A stretch of 40,205 nucleotides of DNA, taken from an uncultured Thermanaerothrix sp. Lineage in GTDB: Bacteria; Chloroflexota; Anaerolineae; Anaerolineales; Anaerolineaceae. A program made the translations under genes and the position numbers. The notes under the pieces were generated by a model, which was given only the letters and a program-made list of their open reading frames with translations, ran no database searches and was not told the DNA's origin. Positions 1-9,150 of the stretch are shown piece after piece; positions within the stretch are counted from its first letter, which is position 1; every line of letters begins with the position of its first letter. Location of the stretch: contig NZ_CALIMF010000008.1 of NCBI RefSeq assembly GCF_938028735.1, forward strand, positions 1-40,205. The letters run 5' to 3'.

Positions 1-140
1 AGATGGTGATGCCGGGCGACAACGTGAACATGGAAGTGGAGTTGATCGTGCCGGTGGCGCTGGAGCAGGGGTCGAAGTTTGCGATCCGCGAAGGTGGCTT
101 GACCGTGGGCGCCGGCGTCATCACCAAGATTTTGGACTAG
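1..140 (+). CDS. tuf: Elongation factor Tu, C-terminal fragment
   Basis: The open frame from the left edge encodes the last 45 residues of EF-Tu, the GTPase that brings aminoacyl-tRNA to the ribosome. The end of beta-barrel domain 3 is recognisable from MVMPGDNV, the FAIREGG stretch and the terminal [12 protein letters not shown]. The gene is cut only by the window edge. One unusual residue is visible: the nearly invariant Arg of GGRTVGAG is Leu (codon 99-101). The stop lies 10 nt before rpsJ, and tuf followed by rpsJ is a common end of the str operon, so the two are probably co-transcribed. Confidence 0.95.
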   Translation, partial: MVMPGDNVNMEVELIVPVALEQGSKFAIREGGLTVGAGVITKILD

Positions 141-150
141 GTGGCTGATT

Positions 151-462
151 ATGGTGGCGAAACAACGCATTCGTATTCGTCTTAAAGCGTATGATCATCG
201 TGTGTTGGATCAGTCGGCGCGTCGCATTGTTGAGACTGCAGAGCGGAGCGGTGCGCGGGTGGTAGGGCCTGTGCCCCTACCCACCCGCATCGAACGCTTC
301 ACGGTTCGTCGTTCGACTTTCATTGATAAGGATTCGCACGAGCACTTTGAAATTCGGACGCACAAGCGCTTGATTGATATTTTGGACCCAGACTCAAAAA
401 CGATTGATATGCTCATGCGTCTCAATTTGCCCGCGGGCGTAGATATCGAGATCAAGATTTAG
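151..462 (+). CDS. rpsJ: 30S ribosomal protein S10 (NusE)
   Basis: The 103-residue protein matches the usual S10 length and carries the [11 protein letters not shown] start, the PLPTR stretch and the [12 protein letters not shown] core. S10 assembles the 30S head and, as NusE, takes part in transcription antitermination with NusB. AGGTGG at 139-144 precedes the ATG at the right distance. GTG at 154 is a less likely alternative start. It follows tuf closely but is separated from rplC by 208 nt, so here S10 seems grouped with tuf rather than tightly coupled to the rest of the S10 cluster. Confidence 0.97.
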   Translation: MVAKQRIRIRLKAYDHRVLDQSARRIVETAERSGARVVGPVPLPTRIERFTVRRSTFIDKDSHEHFEIRTHKRLIDILDPDSKTIDMLMRLNLPAGVDIEIKI

Positions 463-466
463 GGTC

Positions 467-495
467 TGTTCAAAAGCGCGAAGTTGCGGTAAAAT
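467..495 (+). promoter_or_regulatory. Possible internal promoter before rplC
   Basis: TAAAAT at 490-495 resembles a -10 box. TGTTCA at 467-472, 17 nt upstream, is only a weak -35 (three of six positions). A start near 502 would leave a leader of about 170 nt before rplC. The assignment is weak. Confidence 0.25.
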
Positions 496-501
496 AGAGC
501 G

Positions 502-670
502 GTTTTCGGGAAAAACCCGAGAAGGCGATGCAAGAGTAACTGGGTGGGCGCCCGCACAAATGAGATGAGGTGACGCAGCCCGTTACTGACTGCACCGCGG
601 TCAGAGATGATGCAGCCTAGCCCAGGCTGACAGTCTCGGAAAAACTAGAACAGTAAGGAGAACAACAGAG
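502..670 (+). promoter_or_regulatory. Structured leader upstream of rplC
   Basis: The gap has no convincing ORF but several strong helices. A hairpin TCGGG/CCCGA (506-510 with 516-520) comes first. A long stem pairs AGTAAC plus GGG (535-544) with CCC plus GTTACT (579-587), with one bulged base. GACTG (588-592) pairs with CAGTC (631-635) around an inner hairpin CAGCCT/AGGCTG (613-618 with 624-629). CCGAGA (517-522) can instead pair with TCTCGG (634-639), competing with the first hairpin. The rplC Shine-Dalgarno AAGGAG (655-660) follows directly. This could be an autoregulatory ribosomal-protein leader, but no family was recognised. Confidence 0.45.
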
Positions 671-1312
671 ATGTTCAAAGGGCTGATTGGCAAGAAAATC
701 GGCATGACCCAGATTTTCGATGAGCAGGGTGCGGCCATCCCGGTTACTGTCATCGAGGCTGGGCCATGCTATGTTACCCAGGTGCGTTTGCCGGATCGAG
801 AGGGTTACTCAGCGGTGCAACTGGGCTACCAGGAAGTCAAGCCCAAGCGCCTGACGGCGGGTGAACTCGGGCACCTGAAACGCAATGGTCTAAATCTTCC
901 TCCATTGCGCTTTTTGCGTGAGTTCCGGGTGAAGACGCCAGAGGTTAATGAGGGCGATAAAGTTACTGTTGAAGTCTTCTCGGTTGGCGAGCGAGTGGAT
1001 GTGATTGGCACCAGTAAAGGGCGTGGCTTCCAAGGTGGTGTCAAGCGTTATCACTTTCGAGGTGGTCCTAAGACGCATGGTCAATCGGATCGGCATCGTG
1101 CGCCGGGTGCGCGCAGTTCTGGTACTACGCCGGGGCGCGTCTATAAAGGCTCGCGGGGGCCAGGACATATGGGTAACCAGCGTGTTACGGCTCAGAATCT
1201 CAAAGTTGTGTTGGTGGATGCCGAGCGCAACCTGATCGGTGTTTGTGGTTCGGTTCCGGGTCCGCGTGGTGGCCTGGTGATGATCCGCGAAGCGCGGAAA
1301 CAAAAGCGGTAA
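671..1312 (+). CDS. rplC: 50S ribosomal protein L3
   Basis: The 213-residue protein begins [13 protein letters not shown], typical of L3. It has the central extension with KGRGFQGG and [13 protein letters not shown] that reaches toward the peptidyl transferase centre, then [10 protein letters not shown]3 binds 23S rRNA early in 50S assembly. The residue that is a methylated Gln in E. coli (AGQMG) is His here, as in many other bacteria. AAGGAG at 655-660 selects the ATG. It heads the rest of the S10 cluster after the structured leader and may be part of its control. Confidence 0.97.
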   Translation: MFKGLIGKKIGMTQIFDEQGAAIPVTVIEAGPCYVTQVRLPDREGYSAVQLGYQEVKPKRLTAGELGHLKRNGLNLPPLRFLREFRVKTPEVNEGDKVTVEVFSVGERVDVIGTSKGRGFQGGVKRYHFRGGPKTHGQSDRHRAPGARSSGTTPGRVYKGSRGPGHMGNQRVTAQNLKVVLVDAERNLIGVCGSVPGPRGGLVMIREARKQKR

Positions 1313-1342
1313 GAAAACCGGGACTGAGGGAGTGGTGAAATT

Positions 1343-1972
1343 ATGTTAGCCGATGTTTACAACCTCTTGGGCCAGAAGGTAGGACAGGTGGATCTGCCTG
1401 ATTCTATCTTCAATGCCCCCATTAATACGAGTTTGATGCATCAGGCGTATGTGCGCCAGATGGCCAATGCGCGCCTGGGCACCCACGACACTAAAACCCG
1501 CCATGAGGTCTCTGGCGGTGGACGCAAGCCCTGGCGGCAAAAAGGCACGGGGCGAGCGCGTCAGGGTTCCATTCGCGCTGCCCAGTGGAAGGGTGGCGGT
1601 CGAGTGCATACGCCGCATCCGCATAAATATACCCAGGCTATGCCGCGCAAAATGCGTCGGGCTGCATTGCGATCAGCCCTTTCGGTGAAGGCGGCGGAGC
1701 AGGCGATTGTGCTGGTGGATGAACTGGCTCTGCCCGAGCCGCGTACACGGCTGATGGCGCAAGCCCTGAATACCTTGGTGGGTGAGGCCAGTACTCTGAT
1801 CCTTTTGCCGCAGAAGGCCTCCTACGAGAATGTTATTCTCTCGACGCGCAATTTGCCAGATACCAAAACGCTGTTGGCAAGTTATCTCAACATCCGCGAC
1901 TTGCTCACCTTTGATAAAGTGATCATGCCGGTGGCGGCGCTGGATGTCATTACCAGTTACCTGGGAAGGTAG
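1343..1972 (+). CDS. rplD: 50S ribosomal protein L4
   Basis: The 209-residue L4 has the globular N-terminus and the long basic loop (about residues 45-90: GGGRKPWRQKGTGRARQG, then GGGRVHTPHPHKY) that lines the exit tunnel. L4 stabilises the 50S and, in gammaproteobacteria, represses the S10 operon. Whether it acts on the leader at 502-670 is unknown. It lies 30 nt after rplC and 10 nt before rplW, consistent with a single transcript. Nothing is missing compared with the family. Confidence 0.97.
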   Translation: MLADVYNLLGQKVGQVDLPDSIFNAPINTSLMHQAYVRQMANARLGTHDTKTRHEVSGGGRKPWRQKGTGRARQGSIRAAQWKGGGRVHTPHPHKYTQAMPRKMRRAALRSALSVKAAEQAIVLVDELALPEPRTRLMAQALNTLVGEASTLILLPQKASYENVILSTRNLPDTKTLLASYLNIRDLLTFDKVIMPVAALDVITSYLGR

Positions 1973-1982
1973 GAGGACGAGA

Positions 1983-2285
1983 ATGTTGACGATTTATGAT
2001 ATTCTCCGCCGCCCCATTATCACTGAAAAGTCGCACTTTCAGATGGCAAAACTGCACCAGTACGTCTTTGAGGTGGCTGAAGAGGCCAATAAAGACATGG
2101 TGAAAAAGGCCGTTGAGGAACTGTTCAATGTCCGCGTGTTGCGGGTGAACATTGTCAACGTGCCAGCCAAGCGAACGCGTCGGGCGCGTAGCCGCCGGTG
2201 GGTGGTTCGCAATCCGGGCTACAAGAAGGCAATTGTCACGCTGGCGCCCGAGGATCGCATACCACTGTTAGAAGGGGTTGAGTGA
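1983..2285 (+). CDS. rplW: 50S ribosomal protein L23
   Basis: The protein is 100 residues from the ATG at 1983, chosen because a strong TAGGAGG at 1970-1976 precedes it and the family start ([13 protein letters not shown]) begins there. An upstream in-frame start at 1944 inside rplD would add 13 unrelated residues. L23 sits at the tunnel exit and docks trigger factor, SRP and SecY. The tail matches the family, with the basic TRRARSRR region and the Gly-Tyr-Lys-Lys-Ala strand. Its stop overlaps the rplB start (TGATG). Confidence 0.95.
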   Translation: MLTIYDILRRPIITEKSHFQMAKLHQYVFEVAEEANKDMVKKAVEELFNVRVLRVNIVNVPAKRTRRARSRRWVVRNPGYKKAIVTLAPEDRIPLLEGVE

Positions 2286-3109
2286 TGGGCATCAAGGTTT
2301 ACAAACCGGTAACTCCCGGTCTGCGCGGCATGACCGGATATACCTTTGAGGAAATCACTAAGACTGAGCCAGAGCGCTCGCTCATCGTTGTGCGCAAGGT
2401 GCATGCGGGCCGCAACATGTATGGGCGTGTCACGGTCCGCCATCGGGGGGGTGGAGTGCGTCGCTATATTCGCTTGGTGGATTTCAAACGCGATAAGCGC
2501 GGCATTCCGGCCAAAGTGGCGGCAATTGAATATGACCCCAATCGCACTGCGCGCCTGGCGCTATTGCACTATGCTGATGGCGAGAAGCGCTACATCGTTG
2601 CTCCACTGGGGCTCAAGGTTGGGGATACGGTGATGGCAGGCCCGAACGTGGACATTCGTCCTGGGAATGCCCTGCCAATTGCTAACATCCCGGTAGGCAC
2701 CATGATTCACAATATTGAACTTTACGAGGGTCGGGGTGGGCAATTGGTGCGCTCGGCGGGTGCAGCGGCGCAGTTGCTGGCTAAGGAAGGCGATTATGCC
2801 CAAATCCGTCTCCCCTCGGGTGAGGTGCGTCTGGTGCGGCAGACCTGCTATGCTACCATTGGCCAGGTGGGCAACCTGGAGCATAGCAACATCAAGCTTG
2901 GGAAGGCCGGACGCAAGCGCTATCTGGGGATTCGCCCAACCGTGCGTGGCACAGCAATGTCGCCGCGCGACCACCCGCATGGAGGTGGAGAAGGGCGTCA
3001 ACCAATTGGTATGCCCGGTCCGAAGTCGCCCTGGGGTAAACCCACGCGGGGCTACAAGACCCGTCGTAACAAGCAGACCGACAAATACATTGTCAAGCGG
3101 CGAAAGTAA
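2285..3109 (+). CDS. rplB: 50S ribosomal protein L2
   Basis: L2 of 274 residues, needed for subunit association and near the peptidyl transferase centre. The start [16 protein letters not shown] and the hallmark DHPHGGGEG (Asp229-Gly237, with the His equivalent to E. coli His229) are present, followed by the basic GYKTRRNK and KYIVKRRK tail. The ATG at 2285 overlaps the rplW stop. An in-frame GTG at 2282 is a possible alternative adding one residue. The close overlap suggests translational coupling with rplW. Confidence 0.97.
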   Translation: MGIKVYKPVTPGLRGMTGYTFEEITKTEPERSLIVVRKVHAGRNMYGRVTVRHRGGGVRRYIRLVDFKRDKRGIPAKVAAIEYDPNRTARLALLHYADGEKRYIVAPLGLKVGDTVMAGPNVDIRPGNALPIANIPVGTMIHNIELYEGRGGQLVRSAGAAAQLLAKEGDYAQIRLPSGEVRLVRQTCYATIGQVGNLEHSNIKLGKAGRKRYLGIRPTVRGTAMSPRDHPHGGGEGRQPIGMPGPKSPWGKPTRGYKTRRNKQTDKYIVKRRK

Positions 3110-3152
3110 TCGCTGTGAACATGATGGTTGAACGAAGAAGAGGGACGAGCGT

Positions 3153-3431
3153 ATGTCACGTTCATTGAAAAAAGGACCTTATGTTGACCCGAAGTTGCTC
3201 AAACGTATCGAGGAGATGAATCTCCGCGGCGAGAAAAAAGTGATACGAACTTGGAGCCGCGCGAGTGTCATCTTCCCGCAGATGGTTGGGCACACCATTG
3301 CTGTGCATGATGGCCGCCGCCACGTGCCGATTTACATTACCGAGAATATGGTGGGGCATCGTCTGGGCGAGTTCGCGCCAACACGCACCTTCCGCGGCCA
3401 CGTGGCTGAGAAATCCTCGAAGAAGAGGTGA
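3153..3431 (+). CDS. rpsS: 30S ribosomal protein S19
   Basis: The 92-residue protein starts [12 protein letters not shown] and contains [20 protein letters not shown] and [16 protein letters not shown], diagnostic for S19. With S13 it forms the 30S head contact to the A-site and the inter-subunit bridges. The 43-nt spacer after rplB contains only a modest ribosome binding site (AGGGACGAG). Its stop overlaps possible starts of rplV, so the two are probably translationally coupled. Confidence 0.97.
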   Translation: MSRSLKKGPYVDPKLLKRIEEMNLRGEKKVIRTWSRASVIFPQMVGHTIAVHDGRRHVPIYITENMVGHRLGEFAPTRTFRGHVAEKSSKKR

Positions 3432-3436
3432 GCACT

Positions 3437-3778
3437 ATGGCTACCGATGTTCGTGCGCAGTTACGATATTGTCCGATTTCCGCCCAGAAAGTGCGCCTGG
3501 TGATTGACTTAGTGCGTGGTAAGCCGGCTGTAGAGGCGCTGGATATTCTGAAGTTTGTCCCGAAAGGCGCAGCGCGTCCAGTGCGCAAGCTATTGGCTTC
3601 GGCAGTGGCAAACGCGGAAGAGAACTTTGGCATTAGCCGCGAGAATCTATATATCTACCGTATCACGGCCGACGAGGCCCCAACGCGGAAGTGGCGCCGT
3701 TTTGGTGCGCGAGGACGTTTTCGACCGATCCTGCGCCGCTCGTCGCATGTGACGGTGGTCCTGCGGGAACGCGAATAG
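3437..3778 (+). CDS. rplV: 50S ribosomal protein L22
   Basis: From ATG 3437 the product is 113 residues, the normal L22 length, preceded by GAGGTG. A GTG at 3428 that overlaps the rpsS stop would add three residues. The conserved core PISAQKVRLVIDLVRGK and the long beta-hairpin (about residues 80-100, basic and Arg-rich) that enters the exit tunnel are clear. L22 contacts all 23S rRNA domains and shapes the macrolide pocket together with L4. Confidence 0.95.
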   Translation: MATDVRAQLRYCPISAQKVRLVIDLVRGKPAVEALDILKFVPKGAARPVRKLLASAVANAEENFGISRENLYIYRITADEAPTRKWRRFGARGRFRPILRRSSHVTVVLRERE

Positions 3779-3839
3779 GGAGAGCATCCAGGTGGTTGAA
3801 ACCAACCTTCTGGCGAGAGATTGGTAATCAGGAGCGTAT

Positions 3840-4517
3840 ATGGGTCGCAAAGTTCATCCGATTGGATTTCGCTTAGGTATCATCAAGCCCTGGCAGGCCC
3901 GTTGGTATGCTGAGGGGCAGGAGTACACTGAGCAATTGCACCAGGATTTTGAGATTCGCCGCCTCATCATGGCAGAAGCCGAAAAGGCGGGTGTGGCGAA
4001 GGTGGAGGTGGAACGCTTCCCAGGCAAATTGAAGGTTGTTGTCCACACCGCCAAGCCGGGGATTCTGATCGGACGTAAGGGCGAATCAGTCAAAAAGATC
4101 CGCCAGGACTTGGAGGCATTGACCGGTAAGAAGATTGATTTGGAGATCAAAGAGGTCAAAAATCCAGACCTGGATGCTTATCTGGTGGCAACCAACATTG
4201 CCAGCCAGATTGAACGCCGGGTGGCTTATCGCCGCGCTATGAAACGCGCTATTCAACAGGCTATGCGCCAAGGAGCGCAAGGAATCAAGATCGAAGTGGC
4301 CGGGCGTTTGAGCGGCGCTGAAATGGCCCGCAGTGTCTGGTTGCGAGAGGGTCGTGTACCTTTGCAGACCATTCGCGCCGATGTGGATTTTGCGCGGGCT
4401 ACTGCTCAGACCACTTATGGTGTGATCGGTGTCAAAGTGTGGATCTACAAGGGTGACGTTTTGCCAGGTGCGGAAGAGAAGGTGGAAGCCACCGAGGGCG
4501 TTTACGTCAGCGAATAA
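3840..4517 (+). CDS. rpsC: 30S ribosomal protein S3
   Basis: S3 of 225 residues. The N-terminal [13 protein letters not shown] is followed by a type II KH domain with its GxxG-type loop (IGRKGESV, about residues 80-88). The C-terminal domain has [11 protein letters not shown] and [16 protein letters not shown]3 lies at the mRNA entry channel and contributes to helicase activity with S4 and S5. AGGAG lies just upstream of the ATG. The 61-nt gap after rplV shows no clear structure. Confidence 0.97.
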   Translation: MGRKVHPIGFRLGIIKPWQARWYAEGQEYTEQLHQDFEIRRLIMAEAEKAGVAKVEVERFPGKLKVVVHTAKPGILIGRKGESVKKIRQDLEALTGKKIDLEIKEVKNPDLDAYLVATNIASQIERRVAYRRAMKRAIQQAMRQGAQGIKIEVAGRLSGAEMARSVWLREGRVPLQTIRADVDFARATAQTTYGVIGVKVWIYKGDVLPGAEEKVEATEGVYVSE

Positions 4518-4571
4518 CATTCGCGGTTGGGTTGAGAGTGGGACCATCCGCAGAGAGAGAGGTAGTGAATT

Positions 4572-5003
4572 ATGTTGATGCCAAAACGTGTTAAGTGGCG
4601 CAAACAGCAACGTGGTCGTATGAAGGGGAAGGCCACTCGCGGCGCGGAACTGGTGTATGGCGAATTCGGGCTACAGGCGTTAGAGCCAGCCTGGATCACA
4701 GCACGCCAGATTGAGGCGGCTCGCCGAACCATTGTGCGGGCCATGCGTCGCCGTGGTAAAATGTGGATTCGTATTTTTCCGGATAAGCCCTACACGCGTA
4801 AACCCCCTGAGACCCGCATGGGTAAGGGGAAGGGCAATGTCGAATATTGGGTGGCCGTTGTACGCCCAGGACGTATTATGTTTGAAGTGAGCGGTTTGCC
4901 AGCCGATGTGGCTGTAGAGGCCTTACGTCAGGCTGCGTACAAGCTACCCATTAAGACCAAGATTGTTGCGTACGAAGAAGTGGTAGCAGGAGAATCGGCA
5001 TGA
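4572..5003 (+). CDS. rplP: 50S ribosomal protein L16
   Basis: The 143-residue protein opens [19 protein letters not shown] as nearly all L16 proteins do, then has [19 protein letters not shown] and [17 protein letters not shown]16 helps position tRNA in the A-site and the 5S rRNA region. The conserved Arg of the RMGKGKG loop is present. The stop overlaps the rpmC start by four bases (ATGA), so the two genes are likely coupled. Confidence 0.97.
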   Translation: MLMPKRVKWRKQQRGRMKGKATRGAELVYGEFGLQALEPAWITARQIEAARRTIVRAMRRRGKMWIRIFPDKPYTRKPPETRMGKGKGNVEYWVAVVRPGRIMFEVSGLPADVAVEALRQAAYKLPIKTKIVAYEEVVAGESA

Positions 5004-5227
5004 AACCGGAACAGATTCGACTGATGACTACCGAGGAAATAAAGGCTAGGCTTGCTGATGCGCGGCAGGAGTTGATGAACTTGCGCTTTCAGTTGACAAC
5101 GGGGCAATTAACCGATACCAGTCGGCTTAAGCAAACCCGTCGTCTAATTGCGCGCTACTTGACCGTCCTGCGCGAGCGTGAGCTGGCTGAGGCCAAGGAG
5201 AAAGGTGCAGGGAAGGGTGCCCGATGA
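5000..5227 (+). CDS. rpmC: 50S ribosomal protein L29
   Basis: A 75-residue two-helix protein. It carries the L29 signature [25 protein letters not shown] with the helical Glu/Arg-rich end. L29 sits beside L23 at the tunnel exit. The start overlaps rplP and its stop overlaps rpsQ (both ATGA), a compact L16-L29-S17 block. The C-terminal Lys/Gly-rich tail ([10 protein letters not shown]) is slightly longer than in E. coli. Confidence 0.95.
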   Translation: MKPEQIRLMTTEEIKARLADARQELMNLRFQLTTGQLTDTSRLKQTRRLIARYLTVLRERELAEAKEKGAGKGAR

Positions 5228-5511
5228 ACAAGCGACGACGTTTAACCGGTGTGGTCACTAGCAATAAAATGATGAAGACCGTGGTGGTCGAAATTTCGCG
5301 CACCTATCGTCACCCCTTGTATAAAAAAGTGGTGCATTCTTCTAAGCGCGTCAAAGCGCATGATACGCTGGGGTGTCAGATAGGCGACGAAGTCGTGATT
5401 GTGGAAAGTCGCCCGCTTTCCCGTGAGAAGCGCTGGGTGGTAGAAGCCATCCTTAAGCGTGAAGGGAAGCCGGTGGTCGAGATTCAGGATACCGCTGGTG
5501 AAGGAGTGTAA
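5224..5511 (+). CDS. rpsQ: 30S ribosomal protein S17
   Basis: The 95-residue OB-fold protein has the family pattern [32 protein letters not shown] and the [11 protein letters not shown] motif. S17 is a primary binder of the 16S 5-prime domain. It starts in a four-base overlap with rpmC. The last about ten residues (QDTAGEGV) extend beyond the conserved fold. The rplN ribosome binding site (AAGGAG) lies in its last codons. Confidence 0.96.
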   Translation: MNKRRRLTGVVTSNKMMKTVVVEISRTYRHPLYKKVVHSSKRVKAHDTLGCQIGDEVVIVESRPLSREKRWVVEAILKREGKPVVEIQDTAGEGV

Positions 5512-5514
5512 GCC

Positions 5515-5886
5515 ATGATCCAGCACGAATCGCGATTAAAAGTAGCTGATAACACAGGGGCCAAGGAGTTGCTTGTCATCCATGTTATGGGTGGCTCAAC
5601 CCGCAAGTATGGCCATGTGGGTGATGTGGTTGTGGCAACGGTGAAGTCGGCCAGTCCACAAGGGGCAGTGAAGAAAAGTGAGATCGTCAAGGCCGTGATT
5701 GTGCGCTGTGCTAAGGAATGGCGCCGTGAGGATGGTTCGATCATTCGTTTTGACGATAATGCGGCCGTGATCCTTGACACCGATGGGCACAACCCGAAGG
5801 GAACGCGCATCTTTGGGCCAGTGGCGCGCGAATTGCGCGAAAAAGGCTTCATGAAGATCGTTTCCCTGGCCCCTGAGGTCATCTAA
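5515..5886 (+). CDS. rplN: 50S ribosomal protein L14
   Basis: L14 of 123 residues, almost invariant in length. It starts [17 protein letters not shown] and includes [19 protein letters not shown], the [11 protein letters not shown] strand and the C-terminal [14 protein letters not shown]. It forms an inter-subunit bridge and is the docking site for RsfS. It follows rpsQ by three bases, so expression is coupled. Confidence 0.97.
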   Translation: MIQHESRLKVADNTGAKELLVIHVMGGSTRKYGHVGDVVVATVKSASPQGAVKKSEIVKAVIVRCAKEWRREDGSIIRFDDNAAVILDTDGHNPKGTRIFGPVARELREKGFMKIVSLAPEVI

Positions 5887-5909
5887 ATCGGGTGTGCAGG
5901 AGTGATGCC

Positions 5910-6245
5910 ATGAAGGTCAAGATTCGCAAAGGGGACACGGTTGAAGTTATCAGCGGTCGCCGGGAAGATAAAGGGAAGCGCGGTGAAGTCATCCGCGTGC
6001 TGCCCAAGGAAGCCCGTGTGGTGGTCCAGGGTGTCAACATCCGCACCAAACATCAGCGGCAGGTTCAGGCCCAGGGCCGCACCATTTCACCCGGCCGGGT
6101 GCGCTTTGAGGCCCCGGTGCACATCTCGAACGTGATGTTGGTTTGCCCGAAGTGCGGCAAGGCCACACGGGTGGGCATCTCGCGCGGCGAAGATGGTAAG
6201 GCGCGCCGGGTGTGCAAGAAGTGCCAGGCTCTCATTGATGAATAG
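5910..6245 (+). CDS. rplX: 50S ribosomal protein L24 with C-terminal zinc ribbon
   Basis: L24, 111 residues from ATG 5910. AGGAG at 5898-5902 supports this start over one at 5892. The KOW motif ([24 protein letters not shown]) is at residues about 8-35. The C-terminus carries CPKC and CKKC, a treble-clef-like zinc ribbon found in L24 of many thermophilic and Gram-positive lineages but lacking in E. coli. L24 starts assembly of the 50S by binding the 5-prime end of 23S rRNA. Confidence 0.96.
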   Translation: MKVKIRKGDTVEVISGRREDKGKRGEVIRVLPKEARVVVQGVNIRTKHQRQVQAQGRTISPGRVRFEAPVHISNVMLVCPKCGKATRVGISRGEDGKARRVCKKCQALIDE

Positions 6246-6264
6246 GCCGCGGAGGAACGTGAGC

Positions 6265-6807
6265 ATGAATGTATTGAGAGAACGTTATCAAAAAGAAGTG
6301 GTGCCTGCCTTGATGAAGGAATTCAATTTTACAAACCCCTTGCAGGTGCCGCGCATTCGCAAAGTGGTGATCAATATTGGGCTAGGCGAGGCTTTGGATA
6401 ACCCCAAGGCGCTGGAGGCAGCTGCATCGGATTTGAGTAAAATCACCGGGCAGAAGCCGGTCATCACCAAGGCTCGTAAGAGCATTGCTGCATTCAAACT
6501 GCGCGAAGGCCGCCAGATTGGCGTTATGGTCACCTTGCGGGGCGAGCGGATGTGGGCGTTTCTGGACCGCTTGATCAACATTGCGCTACCTCGCGTGCGC
6601 GATTTTCGAGGTGTTTCGCGTAATTCTTTTGATGGTCGTGGTAATTACACTTTGGGCTTGCGTGAGCAGATCATCTTCCCGGAGATCGAGTACGACAAAA
6701 TTGACAAGGTGCGAGGGATGGAAGTGACTATCGTCACCGACGCCGGGAGTGATGATAAGGCGGCGAAATTGTTGGAACTTTTAGGAATGCCTTTCAGGAA
6801 GGGATGA
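6265..6807 (+). CDS. rplE: 50S ribosomal protein L5
   Basis: L5 of 180 residues from ATG 6265, with GGAGG at 6251-6255. A GTG at 6259 is a possible start two codons earlier. The conserved [39 protein letters not shown] and RDFRGVS regions are present. L5 binds 5S rRNA and contacts P-site tRNA and S13. The gene is separated from rpsZ by a single base. Confidence 0.96.
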   Translation: MNVLRERYQKEVVPALMKEFNFTNPLQVPRIRKVVINIGLGEALDNPKALEAAASDLSKITGQKPVITKARKSIAAFKLREGRQIGVMVTLRGERMWAFLDRLINIALPRVRDFRGVSRNSFDGRGNYTLGLREQIIFPEIEYDKIDKVRGMEVTIVTDAGSDDKAAKLLELLGMPFRKG

Positions 6808-6808
6808 T

Positions 6809-6991
6809 ATGACTAGAAAGTGCCTAGTTTACCGAGAACTCCGGCGAAAATACCCGGTCCAGGTGCGCAATCGCTGCCGTATTTGCGGACGACCGCGCGG
6901 ATATATCCGTCGCTTTGGACTGTGCCGTATTTGCTTCCGCGAATTGGCGCTGGAGGGGAAGATCCCCGGCGTTAAGAAAGCCTCCTGGTAA
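6809..6991 (+). CDS. rpsZ: 30S ribosomal protein S14, zinc-binding type Z
   Basis: A 60-residue short S14 with CRIC and CRIC pairs (residues about 23-26 and 39-42) that hold one zinc ion, and the [11 protein letters not shown] end shared by the type. This is the C-plus form, not the longer zinc-free form. The N-terminus ([21 protein letters not shown]) is more diverged than the rest. S14 is a late-binding 30S head protein. It follows rplE almost directly. Confidence 0.95.
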   Translation: MTRKCLVYRELRRKYPVQVRNRCRICGRPRGYIRRFGLCRICFRELALEGKIPGVKKASW

Positions 6992-7011
6992 GGCCAGGTT
7001 GGAGGTCAAGC

Positions 7012-7425
7012 ATGAGTGTTAATGATCCGATTGCCGATATGTTAACCCGCATTCGCAATGCCATTATGGCCGGACACGCGAGTGTGAGTATGCCCAATTC
7101 CAAAATCAAGATGGAGATTGCTCGCATCTTGAAGGAGGAGGGCTATATCGAAGGCTATGAGGTGGTTGAGGGTGCTAAACCCCATGAGCGCGTTTTGCGC
7201 ATTCAATTAAAGTATGTGGGAGAGCGCCGCCATCGCCGCCCGGTTATCAGCGGGTTGGAACGTGTCAGCCGGCCGGGACGCCGCATTTATACACGTAAGC
7301 GGGATATCCCGTGGGTGCTCTCCGGCATGGGCATTACCATTCTTTCCACCCCCAAAGGGATTATGACCGGACAGCGCGCTCGCCAACTCAACGTGGGTGG
7401 TGAGATCTTGTGCAAAGTCTGGTGA
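7012..7425 (+). CDS. rpsH: 30S ribosomal protein S8
   Basis: S8 of 137 residues. It begins [14 protein letters not shown] and has [35 protein letters not shown] and the C-terminal GGEILCKVW, all diagnostic. S8 binds the 16S central domain and, in E. coli, represses the spc operon by binding its mRNA near rplE. No obvious S8-like mRNA site was identified here. GGAGGT lies a few bases before the ATG. Confidence 0.97.
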   Translation: MSVNDPIADMLTRIRNAIMAGHASVSMPNSKIKMEIARILKEEGYIEGYEVVEGAKPHERVLRIQLKYVGERRHRRPVISGLERVSRPGRRIYTRKRDIPWVLSGMGITILSTPKGIMTGQRARQLNVGGEILCKVW

Positions 7426-7453
7426 GCGAATCATCGGTTGAAGGAGGTTGAGC

Positions 7454-8014
7454 GTGTCGCGTATAGGTCGTTTACCGGTGGTTGTTCCGGCAGGGGTGCA
7501 GGTGAATATCCAGGGAACCCGGTTGCAGGTCAAGGGGCCAAAGGGTGAACTCTCCTGGGAATTTTCGCCGCGGTTGGTGGTCTCATTTGAAAACGGGCAA
7601 ATTGTGGTGACCCGCTCTTCGGATGAGCCCCAAGTGCGGGCCCTGCATGGTACAACCCGTGCTTTGATCCAGAATATGGTTACTGGGGTGAGCCAGGGCT
7701 TCACCAAGGTGCTGGAAATTGAAGGTGTGGGTTACCGCGCCGAGATGGAAGGCAACAACCTGAAGCTATTCCTGGGCTATTCCCACCCCATTGTAGTGAC
7801 TCCGCCGGCGGGCATCACGTTCGATGTGGATACCCGCGCCCGGCAAATTAAGGTGATGGGGTATGATAAGGCGCTGGTTGGGCAGGTAGCGGCTAACATC
7901 CGTGAGCTGCGTCCGCCGGAGCCCTATCATGGCAAAGGTATTCACTATCTGGGTGAGAAAATCCGCCGCAAAGCCGGCAAAGGTGGTAAAGCCGGCAAGG
8001 GCGGCAAGAAGTAG
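7454..8014 (+). CDS. rplF: 50S ribosomal protein L6
   Basis: L6, 186 residues from GTG 7454 (SRIGRLPV, as in the family). AAGGAGG at 7441-7447 fits this start, while a TTG at 7448 is too close. Two homologous alpha/beta domains are seen, with GVGYRAE and the conserved [11 protein letters not shown] near the end. The tail is a Lys/Gly repeat (KAGKGG occurring twice), somewhat longer than usual. L6 lies near the sarcin-ricin loop and is required late in 50S maturation. Confidence 0.96.
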   Translation: MSRIGRLPVVVPAGVQVNIQGTRLQVKGPKGELSWEFSPRLVVSFENGQIVVTRSSDEPQVRALHGTTRALIQNMVTGVSQGFTKVLEIEGVGYRAEMEGNNLKLFLGYSHPIVVTPPAGITFDVDTRARQIKVMGYDKALVGQVAANIRELRPPEPYHGKGIHYLGEKIRRKAGKGGKAGKGGKK

Positions 8015-8025
8015 GTGGAGCGCAT

Positions 8026-8391
8026 ATGAGCAGATTATCGCGAGCAGAAGCCCGAATTCGTCGGCATCGTCGTGTACGAAAAAAGGTTTTCGGGACCCCC
8101 GAACGGCCGCGCCTGTGCGTCTTTCGTAGTCTGAAGGAAATCTACGCCCAGGTGATTGATGATGAAGCAGGCCATACCCTGGCTGCGGCTTCCTCTATTG
8201 ATCATGAATTACGTGAGAAACTCCAGGGACTTTCGAAGACAGAGAAGGCGCGCCTAGTGGGTGAACTGGTAGGCCGTCGGGCTGTTGAGAAGGGTATTCG
8301 ACAAGTCGTGTTTGACCGCGGCGGCTTTAAATATATTGGCCGGGTTAAAGCCTTAGCCGATGGCGCCCGGGCCGCCGGCCTGGAATTTTAG
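8026..8391 (+). CDS. rplR: 50S ribosomal protein L18
   Basis: L18 of 121 residues with [19 protein letters not shown] and [15 protein letters not shown], then [26 protein letters not shown], which is the standard C-terminus. It binds 5S rRNA together with L5. AGGTGG lies before the ATG. Spacing to rplF (11 nt) and rpsE (27 nt) is consistent with the spc operon. Confidence 0.96.
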   Translation: MSRLSRAEARIRRHRRVRKKVFGTPERPRLCVFRSLKEIYAQVIDDEAGHTLAAASSIDHELREKLQGLSKTEKARLVGELVGRRAVEKGIRQVVFDRGGFKYIGRVKALADGARAAGLEF

Positions 8392-8418
8392 GCCAATTAT
8401 AGCGTGAGGGCCTGAACT

Positions 8419-8958
8419 ATGGATATGATGGATTATCAACCGATTGAACAGCAATACGATGAACGGGTAATTGAGATTCGCCGCGTCGCTAAAGTGGTGA
8501 AAGGGGGTCGGCGTTTCCAGTTCCGAGTTACCGTGGTAGCCGGAGATAACCGCGGCAATGTAGGGTTGGGAGTTGGCAAGGCCAACGCGGTGCCGGATGC
8601 AATGCGGAAGGCTTCGGACCGTGCCCACAAAAACATGCGACCGATTGTGATGGTAGGGACAACCATCCCGCATGAGGTCAAGGCGCGCGTGGGGGGGTCG
8701 GAAGTGTTGCTTAAACCCGCCTCCCCAGGAACGGGTGTTATTGCCGCAGGTGGGGTGCGCGCAGTGTTGGAAGCTGCTGGCATTCACGATATTTTGACCA
8801 AATCCCTGGGTAGTTCCAACGTGTTGAATGTGGTGAAAGCCACTTTCAAGGCGCTTGAGCAACTCAAGTCTCCCGAGGAAGAGGCGAAGCGGCGCGGCAA
8901 ACCATTGCAAGAGGTTTTACCTTTCTGGGAGCGGAGGAAACATGGCCGCGAATCCTGA
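8419..8958 (+). CDS. rpsE: 30S ribosomal protein S5
   Basis: S5 of 179 residues. The dsRNA-binding N-domain ([33 protein letters not shown]) precedes the C-domain ([25 protein letters not shown]). S5 works in translational accuracy with S4 and S12. ATGs at 8425 and 8428 are alternative starts with little effect. The last codons overlap the rpmD start by 17 nt, so the two are probably translationally coupled. Confidence 0.96.
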   Translation: MDMMDYQPIEQQYDERVIEIRRVAKVVKGGRRFQFRVTVVAGDNRGNVGLGVGKANAVPDAMRKASDRAHKNMRPIVMVGTTIPHEVKARVGGSEVLLKPASPGTGVIAAGGVRAVLEAAGIHDILTKSLGSSNVLNVVKATFKALEQLKSPEEEAKRRGKPLQEVLPFWERRKHGRES

Positions 8959-9142
8959 GAAACCCAAGGTCTTACGGATCACCTGGGTCAAGAGCGCCAT
9001 TGGATACTCTGAACGCCAGAAGGCGACTATTCGCGCGCTGGGACTGCGGCGCCTGAACCAAACGGTGATCCATGAAGATACCCCCGCTATTCGCGGGATG
9101 CTACGCAAAGTCAATCATCTGGTCAAAGTTGAGGAAGAGTAG
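8942..9142 (+). CDS. rpmD: 50S ribosomal protein L30
   Basis: A 66-residue L30 from ATG 8942, preceded by GGAGG. It contains the family pattern [32 protein letters not shown] and ends with [15 protein letters not shown]. It is slightly longer at its N-terminus (AANPEKPK) than the E. coli protein. The gene overlaps rpsE and lies 8 nt ahead of rplO. It is one of the less conserved 50S proteins. Confidence 0.94.
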   Translation: MAANPEKPKVLRITWVKSAIGYSERQKATIRALGLRRLNQTVIHEDTPAIRGMLRKVNHLVKVEEE

Positions 9143-9150
9143 GTAGAGCC

